The notes beneath the pieces were generated by a model. That model saw only the letters and a program-made list of their open reading frames with translations, was not told where the DNA came from and made no database searches. Shown in pieces: positions 13,931 to 25,600 of a stretch of DNA of 64,000 nucleotides. The first letter of the stretch is position 1. The number at the start of each line of letters is the position of its first letter. The stretch comes from Diploscapter coronatus. Its lineage: Eukaryota; Nematoda; Chromadorea; Rhabditida; Rhabditidae. Made by a program: the position numbers and the translations under genes. The DNA lies in contig OZ038422.1 of assembly GCA_964036155.1 (NCBI GenBank), forward strand, positions 9,013,201 to 9,077,200, in the 5' to 3' direction.

Positions 13931-16747
13931 TCCAACAAATCTAGGTCTGATTTCATTTTATCTGCAAAAGACGTGGCTTAACTCTGTGTCTATCTTTCAA
14001 TTTTTGGATGCGTTCACATATTTTGAAATCGTGCCATTTGTCAAAAACTGGCTTCTAAAATCGTTTGACATCGACATAATTTTGAAAAATGAACCCAAAC
14101 TTACATTATTTTTGACGTTTCATCAACTGCTGCTAGATAAGATAGACCAGAAATATCACGTCTTGTTTTTATTTGCTAGAAGGATAGCCTAAAAAGCTTG
14201 CTGGTAGAAGGAAGAAATTTGGTAAGGATGTGTGAATCCTGCGCTATGTTTGTTTCTTTCCTCCCTCCTATTCGTTTATTTTGTCGCATAAATTCTGGGT
14301 ATTTTGCTGCTATTCAAACACAAATCCGTCGACACTTGCTTGATTGATTCATTGTTCATTATTATTGTAGGACTTATTTGAATAATCATTTCCTGTCATT
14401 TCGTTTTCTCGTCTAATTTGTTGTCAGATTTAATAAGCAACAACAAACTCGAATAATATCGGTAAAAATAGCAGCCACAATGACAGTTTTATTGGGCTGC
14501 AAGGCAATTTAGAAGTGATGGAATTCCCTTTCTGATTATTTCTATTCCTCACTTTGACATTTTCCATCATTTTCAAATTGTCACTATTTGCCAATCACTA
14601 AGCCAATTTCCTCACTCATCGGTTATTATCAATTCGTTGAAAAAGATGAAGTTTAGCAATATACAGAGGGATAGTGGATGAATTCTAGAAGAAGAAGATA
14701 AGAATTTTCAGTTTTCTTTATTTAATTTATAAGTTTGTTAGGTTTGAACAATTTTATAACTTTTCAATTCCTGACAGATTATTCTATTTCGAATTTGCAT
14801 CTGATATTTTTTATCAAAGTCCATCCATTCATCCTTCCACTCTGCCAACATTGTCAAACTTCATTTCGATTTACACGTTCATTATTTTTTCGTTGCTAAA
14901 TTCCGTCACTTCAATCGAAAACGATGTTGCAATGTTCTCAACTATCAAGTCCCTGTCAATAATTGACAGATGTAATTTTTACCTGAAAATGAAACATTGC
15001 AAGCTTTTCACTGCTACAATACTGACAGCTCATATAGGGCGGTCTAAGCTATTTTAATACTTATTTTTTGAATAATGCTTTTCCTAATGACAATTTCCGA
15101 AAACGATCAACGAGAGTCAATTCTCATCATATAGGAGAGATGTGAAAATGAATGGGTTCATCATTTTCCGGTTACAGTGACTTGCAATACCGATGGTGAC
15201 CTTTTTCCGAATTTAGTCTCAGAAAAATCAAACAGTTTTATGCTGAATCCGAATCTGAACACCGTTTTGGATTTGCATCGATCCATAGTGATTTGTGATC
15301 GGATAAAGCTAGCTCATTTCTTTACATTGCAGAAAAAGTTCTTAATATATGCCTAGGGCATACTGTAACTGCAAAAGCGACGAAGCCATACATTTTAAGA
15401 CCTTCCCCTAGGGTGAGAATTGATTTCAATTACCGCTTTCGAAAAATAATTATTTGAATTTATTCAAAAACAAATACTAAAATAGCTTAGACCACCTTGT
15501 ACTTTCGTTCTCTTACAGTGTACCATTTTAATGAATTCTCGCTCTTGTAATCTATTCGATATCCATTTTAGATAAGATTATTTTGAAGGTAGCTCTTTAT
15601 CACTTCTTTCTAAGCAATTTGAATAGGGAGAAAGTAATGATATTGTTTATTTTCAAGATATGATTTTCCTCATTCAGAATGGATATCATTTATACCTATG
15701 CATCTGATTTCTTGTTTTATTATTCCTTGGACTGATCACACTGGTCCACGTCCGTTTGATCGATGATAATTCAGCCTTGTGTTCATCATTTATTCCTATA
15801 CTCTTTTGTATGATTTTTCTATCCGCAGCTTCATCATTTGACGGTGAAAATTGTCGTTTTCTTTCATTCCAAAAGTGGATTATTTTGTTATTTCTTTCCA
15901 AACACGAACATTTTTCATCTTTTATTTCGTCGAATTTTTCCTTTGATCGATAGAAAATAAAACGTTTTCATTTTCCTTCTGAAATACCGCAGCATTATCA
16001 GTGTATTCAGTCAGCTAACACCTTTGTTATCCTCAACTTTGAAACTATTTTCTTCCTTGTCTTAGTAGAACTTTCATTCGATCGTAGTTGTTTCAAATTT
16101 AAATCTTACCTTTATGAGATAAGAAAATCGATATGAAATTCGCGAAGAGATGGATTCGACTCAATTTTTGACGATTTTATCTGATCTTTTGCTTCGTATA
16201 ATTCATTTCGCAAACGAAGTTTTCTTATTCAAAGCCGAAGTTATCAAATTAACAGAATTTTACCTCTGATCTAATTCGAATATTGATGCATGGGATTGCA
16301 GGCCTAGTTTTCCCTCATATTTTTAAAAAATATTTTTCTTGTTTTTGCTAGAAGCCTACAAATATCTGAAAGTAATGTCCTGTTCTCTTTCAATGCTAAA
16401 ATCGATCGATGATGATGCCTAAATATGAAAAGAGTTGATGGAGAATGAAGAATGCGATTACCCCGAATCGATTTTATTTGTCCATTTTACATAATCTTCT
16501 GCTAAATTTTCCCAGTCCAAAAAGTGAATCGGCATTTATCACGTTGTTGATTATCATATCAGCCGGGACAACCGCTCGCACAAACGATCATCCTTCGATT
16601 GAATCTGCCGACCGCCAGAATATTCGTAAATCCACGTCAACTGTTCTTTTTAAACGGTTCTTCGATTTTATGCTATTTTGCATCATTGAAATCATCTCTA
16701 GCAGCCGATCTATTGATTTTTCGTAGCTGGTATTTTTATTTATAAGA
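13931..16747. other. Intergenic, mel-26 to small membrane-protein gene
   Basis: No gene seen. It contains the mel-26 3' UTR and, at about 15036-15498, a segment bounded by inverted repeats (listed separately). The open frames at 13986-14192 and 14851-15057 lack motifs and have AT-driven composition. Confidence 0.45.
15036..15498. mobile_element. Putative MITE with about 40-bp terminal inverted repeats
   Basis: The left end (GGTCTAAGCTATTTTA at about 15041-15056, then a TACTT...TTTTTTGAATAA stretch) reappears inverted at about 15459-15498, ending in TAGCTTAGACCACC. Outer edges differ by a few bases, so exact limits and any target duplication are unclear. No transposase frame lies inside, so it would be non-autonomous. 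Confidence 0.6.
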
Positions 16748-18701
16748 ATGGAGAAGGATATGGTTGATTTTCTAATTGTCATCGGCGTACTCTCGTTTGG
16801 AATATTAGGCGGAATAGGACTATTGATTTGGTATTTCAAACCGGTTCGGGACTTCGTCATTCGAATTGCTCGATGTGAAAGGAAGAAAAAGGTAGTTATT
16901 CCTATTTTTAGAGTATTTTTATGTTTATCTGCAGAAGAACGCAGACGTTGAGCAGGCAGCCCCAAAGCGGTCGACCATCCGAGTTGTGACTGGGCCGATA
17001 AACAGTCCCGGAAGTCCTGTTGGAAACGGATTCTATGTAAAGCCACCTGCTAGAAGGTAGTTTTAACGAATCTTCTTCAATCGCTTAGTCGACGCAAATT
17101 TGAAAACAATATGCTTCGACTCCTTACTGGCAATGAGTTCAATCTTTTATTCTGCTTCAAATGCTTCGGAAATATTCAACTCTAAATTCAAATACGACTT
17201 CATTATTTCAAAATTAATCTTCAAATATACCTAAAATTCGGCTTCCGGAATTGTCGCAACATAGCGAAATAATACGTCTCTACATATTATTTCGCTTTGT
17301 TACGACGTTGCGCTGTTTGCGACATTCCCCAATCGCTCTAAAATCCTTATCTTCTTGCGCAATGCCATATTTCTAGCTAAGTGGCGGGTAAAAATTTGTA
17401 AACGCAAGATTTTTAACTCATGCCAAGCCTACTCTTTGCCATAATTCAATCTTAATGAAATATGGCATGATATTTTGGATGAACTGGATTGTGCAACTCA
17501 GCCAATTTCAGCTGGATCGGGGCATCACATGATTGTGAATAGGCAGTCTGAAAATGATCACGCGCTTTCAAACTTTTGTCGCCACTATGTATTAGCATCA
17601 TTTCAAGTTTTTCATTCACTTCATCCTTCATTTCAGAGTCTTCTCAGCTCCGACACAAGACGCACCGCAATCTTCGACGCCTGCTTCACCCAAGTCAACT
17701 GCAACATCTCCTCGTGAAGTCAAGCAATTTATCTATATCGTCCCGAAACGATCTACTTACCTGGTAAGCTTTATTTTATTGTTATAGATTTGTCAAAAAT
17801 CGCAAACGTTTTCGCATTGCATTCCTCGTTGTAAATGTGAATTATGAACCGAAAGTACAGAAACCTCTTGAATAACTACGATATATTTTGAATCTACAGG
17901 GTAACAATTAAATACGGGAGACGCACCATTTTCGATCGTGAAGAGATAGAAGTTATAGAAAATTCGGGATTCTTTTATATCTAGTTTATGCAACAGCATC
18001 AATAGAATATACTTTTGGAAAAAGAATTGTGATAAACCTCAATTTTTAATGAATTTTGGTGTAGTTCTTAAGGTCCATTCATTATTCTTTGAAAATATTG
18101 CTTGATAGCAACATTTTGAATCCTGATGACGCCAATACAATTAAGATAATTTAAAATTTTGATGGAATTGGTAACATTAGAACGTACACAATGATTTTCA
18201 TACTCAATTTAGACCTCTATTCCAAGTATTTGAGCGAAAAATAATTCCTGAATTAATGTCGATTTTGTGCAATGCAAGACTCGTATTTAGTAACACGACA
18301 AATCAATTAATGTAGCGATCAAATAAAACATCCTAGTTTCATCAAATTTAGTAGACATACTCATTTTTATATAAAGACGTCAAAAACGTAAACTTTGGAT
18401 ACTAATGAATTTATGCAGTCCGAGATATGAGATCCGAAAGAACGTCTCCTGTATTTACTCACGTGTTATTCAAAAACAGCTTGAAATTCTTCTAGAATAG
18501 CACAATGAGTTTTCTAGAAAACCTAGAAATGTTTTCAAACGTTTGTCTAACCCTCTATTAAACTCCATAAAAACGAAGTTATTTCATGCTGAACAAGAGG
18601 AGCACCAAAAGCTTGCACAGCAGTTGAGCAACGGATCGACGAAATCATCGAATTTGGCGAGTGTGATGTCGGCCTGCTCCAATAAAAGACAGTCCATCTA
18701 G
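16748..18701 (+). CDS. Small single-pass membrane protein, unknown function; last exon uncertain
   Basis: Three exons join in frame: 16748-16891, 16935-17056 and 17637-17763. The ATG at 16748 opens with MEKDMVDF, followed by one hydrophobic segment at residues about 7-30 (LIVIGVLSFGILGGIGLLIW), then a basic stretch (RIARCERKKKK) that suggests an N-out, C-in single-pass protein by the positive-inside rule. The tail is rich in Pro, Ser, Thr and Lys (APTQDAPQSSTPASPKSTAT) and probably disordered. A fourth exon is likely because the third ends at a GTAAGC donor in phase 0. The best candidate is an open stretch ending at the TAG at 18699-18701 (EEHQKLAQQLSNGSTKSS inside it), but its acceptor, near 18578 or 18599, is weak. 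No family is recognised. An open frame on the opposite strand overlaps exons 1-2 and is treated as a shadow. Confidence 0.58.
17247..17330. repeat. Hairpin repeat in intron 2 of the small membrane-protein gene
   Basis: The arm TTGTCGCAACATAGCGAAAT (from 17251) is followed after a short loop by its approximate inverse (ATTTCGCTTTGTTACGAC from about 17289, then GTTTGCGACATTCC). It looks like a small degenerate MITE. The core GCGAAATA resembles the repeat core at 38151, but a shared origin is not shown. Confidence 0.55.
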
Positions 18702-18794
18702 TCTACAGAAGCGGGATGTATGAATAGAGAGCGCAAGTTCCGCCCTTCTACAAATGCGCGGCGAATAACAAAAATGTAGTGAGGGAACCCCCAA

Positions 18795-18974
18795 CAGGGA
18801 TTAAAAGTTTGGCCAGGTCCTGCAGGCCGGCCTGGACCTGGACCTGGTTTTCAGGTCCCAGGCCGGTCCAGGCCCAGATTTTGAGAAGACCCAGGCCCAG
18901 GTCCAGGTCCAGGCCTGGGTTGATTGAGTCCAGGCCGGCCCAGGCCGGCATTTGAGCCAAACTTTTAATCCCTG
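18795..18974. mobile_element. hAT-type MITE, 180 bp, with 8-bp target duplication
   Basis: Perfect 19-bp terminal inverted repeats CAGGGATTAAAAGTTTGGC (18795-18813, inverted at 18956-18974) are flanked by an exact 8-bp duplication ACCCCCAA (18787-18794 and 18975-18982). An 8-bp duplication and a CAGGG end are hallmarks of the hAT superfamily. The interior is GC-rich, with repeated CCAGGCC, GGCCGG and CAGGTC motifs in both orientations, unlike the AT-rich surroundings. No coding capacity. Confidence 0.92.
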
Positions 18975-19673
18975 ACCCCCAAATTAGAAAGCAAGTTGTT
19001 TAGAATGCGGAGTCATAAAAAGGCATAGCCTAGATCGGCGATAAATCTCATGAAACGGTTTTGTGCCAAAAATCAGCTCACAATTTTGCTGCTCAGGAAT
19101 GTGCAAGCAGCTTGAAGTTTGCACAAACGTATTCATTTTGAGGTCCGGAAAATGACAATTATTTCAGTCAAAGACGATTTTTATTTTATTTTTCTTTAAA
19201 AATCAGTTAGGTCAGAATAGATTATTCTGCACAGAGAATAACTGCAGAATTTGGGCTTCGTAAACCAACTTGCGCTCTCTAGCTAGGAACATGAATATTC
19301 ATGACTCAAAACTCGTGCATTTTCTAGGCTAATATCGATTGATTCATTCTGACAATTGAAAATTTAGTCATTCATTCTTGCATCTTTGCAAGGCTGATCT
19401 TCATTCAACAAGTGTGATAAATAGTCAAACGCAGTAACAGAAAATGGCTCTTCTATTGATCAAAATTGACATTCAATATAAAAATCATTGCGAATTCAAG
19501 CTATATTTTGTCACAATTGAATATCATCAGATTGTATGAATTATATTTGGCTCTGACTAATTTTTGAATAATATTATCGTTGTTGTACGAAATGACCTAT
19601 TGTTCTCATTATTTGGCTTTAATAATATGCTATATCTGATTCTATGATTATTTTATTTTCTAAAATATACGAT

Positions 19674-19846
19674 CAGACCTAGGCAGACTTTCAGTCAGAA
19701 CGAAAAATTGTAGGGGAAAGGGTACGCAAATCAAAATTTTTATATAGAAAGTTGATACATAGGGGGCGCACAACATGATATTGGCGGAAATTATTGGCTT
19801 GAAAGGGTACTCACGAGAAGTCTGGCTTAAGTCATGCCTAGGTCTG
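19674..19846. mobile_element. Second hAT-type MITE, 173 bp, with 8-bp target duplication
   Basis: 12-bp inverted termini CAGACCTAGGCA (19674-19685, inverted at 19835-19846) are flanked by an exact 8-bp duplication TATACGAT (19666-19673 and 19847-19854). A GAAAGGGTAC motif occurs near each end in direct orientation. The termini differ from those of the 18795 element, so this is a different hAT family. No coding capacity. Confidence 0.88.
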
Positions 19847-22606
19847 TATACGATTTACAATTTGAAATGAGTTTCCTATGGAAAACATTGCATCAGACGG
19901 GTTATTCAATTGTGTTTCGTGAATGTTTTGATTATTTTACTTTTGATTTATTTGCAATTGAATCAAGTAGTCATTATGCTATGCAACTCGATAGATATGA
20001 TGCAGGCAATGCGAGATTGAGCTGAATATGCTTCAATGAAAATGCAAATCTCTCTGTAGTCTGCTCTGGCGGATAAGTAATGCAAATGCACATTTTGTAT
20101 GTTTATACAGATTGTTTAATGGATAATCTCTGCATCTCTAAATCTGCTCAACTACACAACGATTATTCGGCAATTTATAATTCATGAGAATTTACCATCG
20201 CATTGCATAATGTATGTCGTTTGTAAATCCTTATCCCGCAAGCTGAATTTTCCATATAGTGGCGGACAAGGACAAAATTAATTGCATACCTTAATTAAGC
20301 TCATAGAGAAATTCTCTAAAATTGTTTCTTTCTCACATCGAACAAGAAATCTAAAAATTTATAATTTAGTTTGAAATAAATATTATTTTCGTTCATTCTT
20401 GAAAAGTTCTTAGGCCTCCTGGGTAACTTTCCAAGCTCTTTCAGATAAAAATAAATTTGACTTTTTCATCACGTTTGACAGTACTTACGCCCTAAAACCG
20501 CGCGTGCTGTTAGAAAACAAGAACAATTTGGAACTTGGTCAGGGTTATTTAATGTTTTTATTTAGCTGAAAATGTAGTAGATTTGGGTTGATAAGCATTT
20601 ATTGGATGGAGCATCGTTTAGCGGTGGTTGGTCAGACCACCCCACCTTCACTAACAATCTCAGGCTTTTCGTACAAATGAATTAGTCATAGCATTTAGGC
20701 AGAACATAGGGAATTTAGTTGAAGTATGACTCAATCGCTAACTGGTTTTAGTTTTAGAGTTGTACGTTTTAGGAAAATGAGTCAATTTTAAATTAAGCTT
20801 CTACTGAAGAATTGATAATGAATATTGTCAAGAAACGTGCAGTTTATTTATCTGTCACTATTTTATTCTACACATTGTTATCTGAGTTTTAAAAGGTTTC
20901 CTTCATTTTTATATTGCACACAAACTAATTTAACACTGAAGACTTTAAGTTCAATATTTCGTAAGATTAATGAGAATTGTCGTTTAGCTGATTTTATTGT
21001 CTGCATTTAATCTTTCGTGCATATAAAATTAATTCTTCGAATTTATTCATCGAAATTAAAACGCACTAAAATAGCGACATTACGATAAGAAAAAAGAAAA
21101 CAACGGCAGCAATTTACCATATAAAACAAAACAAGAAAATCGAATAATCTAGAAACAACAAGAAAAATAGAAGAGACGGTGATGAATCTGTGATGTCCGG
21201 ATTTGGTAAATATCTCCAGATATCTCAGATACAACTCCCAGAGTAAGTCGCCGTCTGATCATAGAAAAAGTAAGAGAAAAGCTGGACCGACTCGAATATT
21301 TTCTACCATAAAGAACATTTAAAGTTAACGATTAGAACTGAAGAAGAAAAAATGCACATGAAAAGAAGGGAAGGAAACGGGAGCCTACGGTCTGATAAAG
21401 ACAAGCAAATTCTACCAAAACACACTTGAGAAGCACAGGGATGAAGTTAGATAAAGGAGAAAAAACGGTAAAGAGTTCGGGAAGAGAAAGAATGAGAGGA
21501 AAGAGACTACAGGAGAAATACACACAATTGAACCGCATTGGAAATAATTCGGAAAAGAACAAGCAGAAAAGAGATTCACAATCAATCAGAAGACAAGTCG
21601 TGCGCTTACGCAATTCTACCGACACAATTACAGCGCACAGAATAATGATAGAGAGTCGATAACACGGTATTATCGAGGAACATGACTGAAAGTTATCGAG
21701 TCTAGAATGTTATTGCATGCAACTTTGTCAGATATTTTATGTCGATTTCTCTCTGACAAAATGACACATATTACATTCGAGATAATAGCTGACAGCTCAA
21801 ATTTAGTATTGCCAAATGAGACTGTAAAAAAATGATCACGTTTTCTCCATGGCAAAACTAATGACAAAATTAATTTATCAGAAACCGATAAGAGAAATCT
21901 GCACTAATCCGATACTAATTTCTAAACGACACAATTATAAATCTTTTTTGCAAAAAATATACGCGGAAAAACCGACTTTAGGGATGCCGTTAAATGCATG
22001 AGAATTAAAAATTCTAAAGTTGGAACTCGGAATTAAGAAAGAAAAAGAAGAGAAAACGCTGGTAGAGAAACGAGGATAGAAGATGGTAGGTAGGTATGAA
22101 ATGGGTAATGGGTAACTCGTACGGAAAGTCGGTCATAGTCATAGGATGCCTCTATGGAAATGGTTGATCAGAATGACTTCTGGGAAAATTCATTCAATAA
22201 ACTAGTCTCCTATTTGGTGAGTTCATTCTGTTTCAAAGTTGATGAACTTTCCAATAGGTAGTTGGTGAATTGGATGATATTTCAAAGAAGTCGTCGTAAT
22301 GAATGTCGCTTCACTCAATGACCATCACCGTGTCCGATCTATCGACTAATCGTCTTGTACTAAACGGGGACAATCTTACCAAGTAGAACACAAGGATTTG
22401 TAGGAAGAAGGATAGCTGGAAGCGATGTGACAGAAACTGTCGCATCGCTTGAAAAGAGAAACGAAGGGAGATCCGGGTGCTGGCCGGTGGAAGAATAGCA
22501 ACATGGAAGAATGCTGACGTTCAGGTGCTAAAGATAAAATAATTATTTTCTTCTATAATTGTTTGTAAAATCAAACATAAGAACAGGGGCTTAAGACATG
22601 GTCATT

Positions 22607-22612
22607 TTTATT
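22607..22612 (-). other. Likely poly(A) signal of sestrin
   Basis: AATAAA on the minus strand, about 64 bases past the TAA at 22676. Its position favours the unspliced 3' end over an alternative that would splice at 22701 and stop at 22521. Confidence 0.5.
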
Positions 22613-22675
22613 TCAGAAAGCCGAATAAAAGTTGATATAAGGACAAAATTTCATATAATTTTGATAAGAACATGC

Positions 22676-25600
22676 TTATATGAAAAAAAAATCTGCTAAC
22701 CTTGTAACGTTGCGAGCTCGTCGCGGTCTCGGATTGCTAGCGACGTTGTAGTTAACGATCGCACGAGCGAAATGCAACAGATTCGTCTCCAAGTGCGCTT
22801 CCATGACCAGCAGATACACGTGAACCTGAACCAGACATGTTTTAACTAGGAAAAGGTCTCTGAGAAACTGACTTTTTCCGACATTTTGAATTCGGGCATC
22901 ACAGAGTCCCTCATTTCATCGGTCGCTCTCGAAGGCGTAGCACCGATTATTTTGATGAACGACTTCATCTCACGATTCAGCAATGTGTTCACCTGAAATA
23001 GTCGTAAATAAATGCCAGATGAAAGTCGCGGCTTCGAACCTCTTGATATGAATAGTCGTCTCTTCTGACACCGAACAGCGCCTGTATGTAGTGCCAGATA
23101 GCTCGTCTGTAGTAGCTCGTATCGACGTTGTCCACGTCGCCCATGAAACTGTAGGTCAGGTTCCTCATGCACTTGAACTTCGTGTCGGTCAAATCCGCGA
23201 AGTTTTGATCGAAATCTGCCAGAGTGCTGTAAGCGTGGTCCCAGGTGAAGTCCTAAAACTTTTCAGCATGATTGAGTAGGAATTTCAAGGACTGTTTTAG
23301 TTATTGCTCAGTCTCATTTCTGCCAAGAGTAGGTAGTGTCGAATAAATCCTAGATTTCATAACTTTGGAAAGTTTCGGAGCTTTGGCTAGCTGGTCATGG
23401 ATGAGCCAAAAGTTGTTTTTCAAAGATGTTTCTTAGCCTATGGGAACGAGATGCAATTTCTTGCCACTTCATCGCTTCATTGATGCAATTCTTACATGAT
23501 ATTTGAAAGTCTTTGCAGGATCGGTGCGAGTGGCAAAGTCGACATATGCGAAGTCTGCATTTTGTGTGTAAACGGGCTCGCCCTCGCCGTTCACAGGTGA
23601 ATGTCCACCAGTTGGTAAATCTGAAAAACGATTGATCTTCATTTTTTCATCGCACACAATGGCAATATCATAAACCTATGTTCACTAATAGTAAAAAACA
23701 ATGCGATGTATCCGTTTCTTCTTTAAGCTGTGTTTTTTCTCCTTTTGAAAAAGAAAGAAAGAGCACGTTGTTTTCCCCCCTTATCTTTTCGTCTCTCCAA
23801 GCCTCTATATTTTCTATCTCTACATTTACAATTGAGGATTATGAAAAAACACGATTTAGTGCAATGGTAGTTAAAAGTTCGGGATAGTCAAGAAATAAAG
23901 TTTGATACACCCCGATTAGCGTGAAATGGTTTTACTGAAATTTAATGCGCATATTCTGCTCACACACAATTTCAAATACTTGCAAGGCGTTAGCACACTT
24001 CTTCATGCTAAGCAAGTAGGTGAACTTCATTGAATTTGATTTCACAATTGTTTTAAACCTTAACCGCCACTGTACGATTATTATCAAGTGATACAATTTT
24101 GGTATTGATTTCGTTACTATTGGAGTACTTTCTATTACTAATCATGTCTAATTTTTGTTTTGAACGTCACACAGAAGCAAATCATAGACGAGATGAACTA
24201 AACCAATTCGACCAGAAATGTTCTACGTTCGATTTGTAAAATTTGTTTTCTAATCGCGAATAATTTCCAATTTGCTTGAACAGAATGAATTAGACATAAC
24301 GATTTTGACTTGATCTTTGTCATCCTATAGCCTAAAAGTGTCGGCGTCCAGCTGTGGAATGAAAGGAGGTAGCAGGTGGCAACTTTTCACTGCTCTGTGC
24401 AGTCACCGACTCATTTATCTCCTCTCTTCTCTCTGCCAGGTAAACGCGACGACCACATCTCTTTCCTAATGATAGAACTGCAAGCCAAGGAGGAGGAGAA
24501 GGAGGAGTGTACGAAACGATAATTCATTCAGGATGAGCACCAATGAAAAAAGACGAAAATTCGAGAAGAGATAAGGAAAAAGCAAAGCGCAGAAGGGCAA
24601 GGGGAGATTAGAAGGAACACTGCGTCTCGGGCCTGATAGCGTAAAAATAGAGAAGTATCGATGGAAGACTTACCGACAATATCTGCAACGATCTTGTCGA
24701 AGAGCTGGTTGGCTCTCTGCAACTCGGCTTCGTCCTCTTCCCCCAACTCTCGAGCCGTCTGAATGTTCGTCATCGCCTCGATCAGTTGTTGGACCTGAAA
24801 TAACGTGATGAAGTATAGAATATCGATCGCGCATTATTTGTAGTTTAGTGTGTAGACATGATATTAAAATTTTCTGAAGATCAAACTTTGTGTAATCTGT
24901 CGTTAAAGATTTAACATAAAGATTCTTAACTCAATTCATCGATTTTCCAACTTGAATATCTACTTCCGAAAATTGTTCAAAATCAGTAAATTTTCATTCC
25001 CGCTAATTGGATTGTGTAGAATCTTCGTGTGTTTTCATATTTGGTATGTCGAGCTTGACTGACCTCTCCCTTATCTACTCCCGATACATGGTTCTCTTTG
25101 CTGCGTTCCCATTCTGCAATTGCCAGCGCTTCGTGTCTAAAATACATTCATTTGAGATCGTAACCCCGAGTTGATGAGAAACTGATAAGTGAGAAACTGT
25201 TCGAGTCAGTTCTGGACTGATCTTTGGAAAGTCTATTTTTAGATAATCATTTTTTCAGTTTGTTTAAAAGGAAGGATGTGCTGAAACGTTGATTCGTTTG
25301 TGATCAGTGACGAGATGAAGTTTTGCTCTGATTTCAATTTTCAAAGTTCACTTTCGCATCATAATTGATAGTGATAGAGAATTTACTTCTTTCTCATGCC
25401 TGTTTTGAAATTCTAGTATCATTTTAGCATCATCTAGCAAATGGGAATATGTAAGACTTCACTGACTTTGTGAGTCCGCTGTTGCGAGACAATCCGACTG
25501 CCTGAACCACTGAGCAGAGCGCGACGGTGTGTGAGATGATGAATGCAGCCTGAAATTTCGATCATTAGAAGACTGAATTTAGGTTCATTTTTGTAGAAGT

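Larger units (their letters stand above)
18702..22675. other. Intergenic between two convergent genes
   Basis: Lies between the 3' ends of the small membrane-protein gene and sestrin. It holds two hAT-type MITEs (18795-18974 and 19674-19846). The rest shows no credible exon. The purine-rich stretch at 21330-21660 gives open frames on both strands, but these are composition artefacts. A minus-strand AATAAA at 22607-22612 fits the sestrin poly(A) site. Confidence 0.5.

Noticed and set aside
16588..17046. 152-codon open frame on the minus strand
   Set aside because: Antisense to two phase-matched exons and their intron; no family resemblance.
22521..22527. Alternative sestrin last exon after a donor at 22701
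   Set aside because: Possible (TTTAG acceptor, immediate stop), but the donor is weak and a poly(A) signal at 22607 lies before it.
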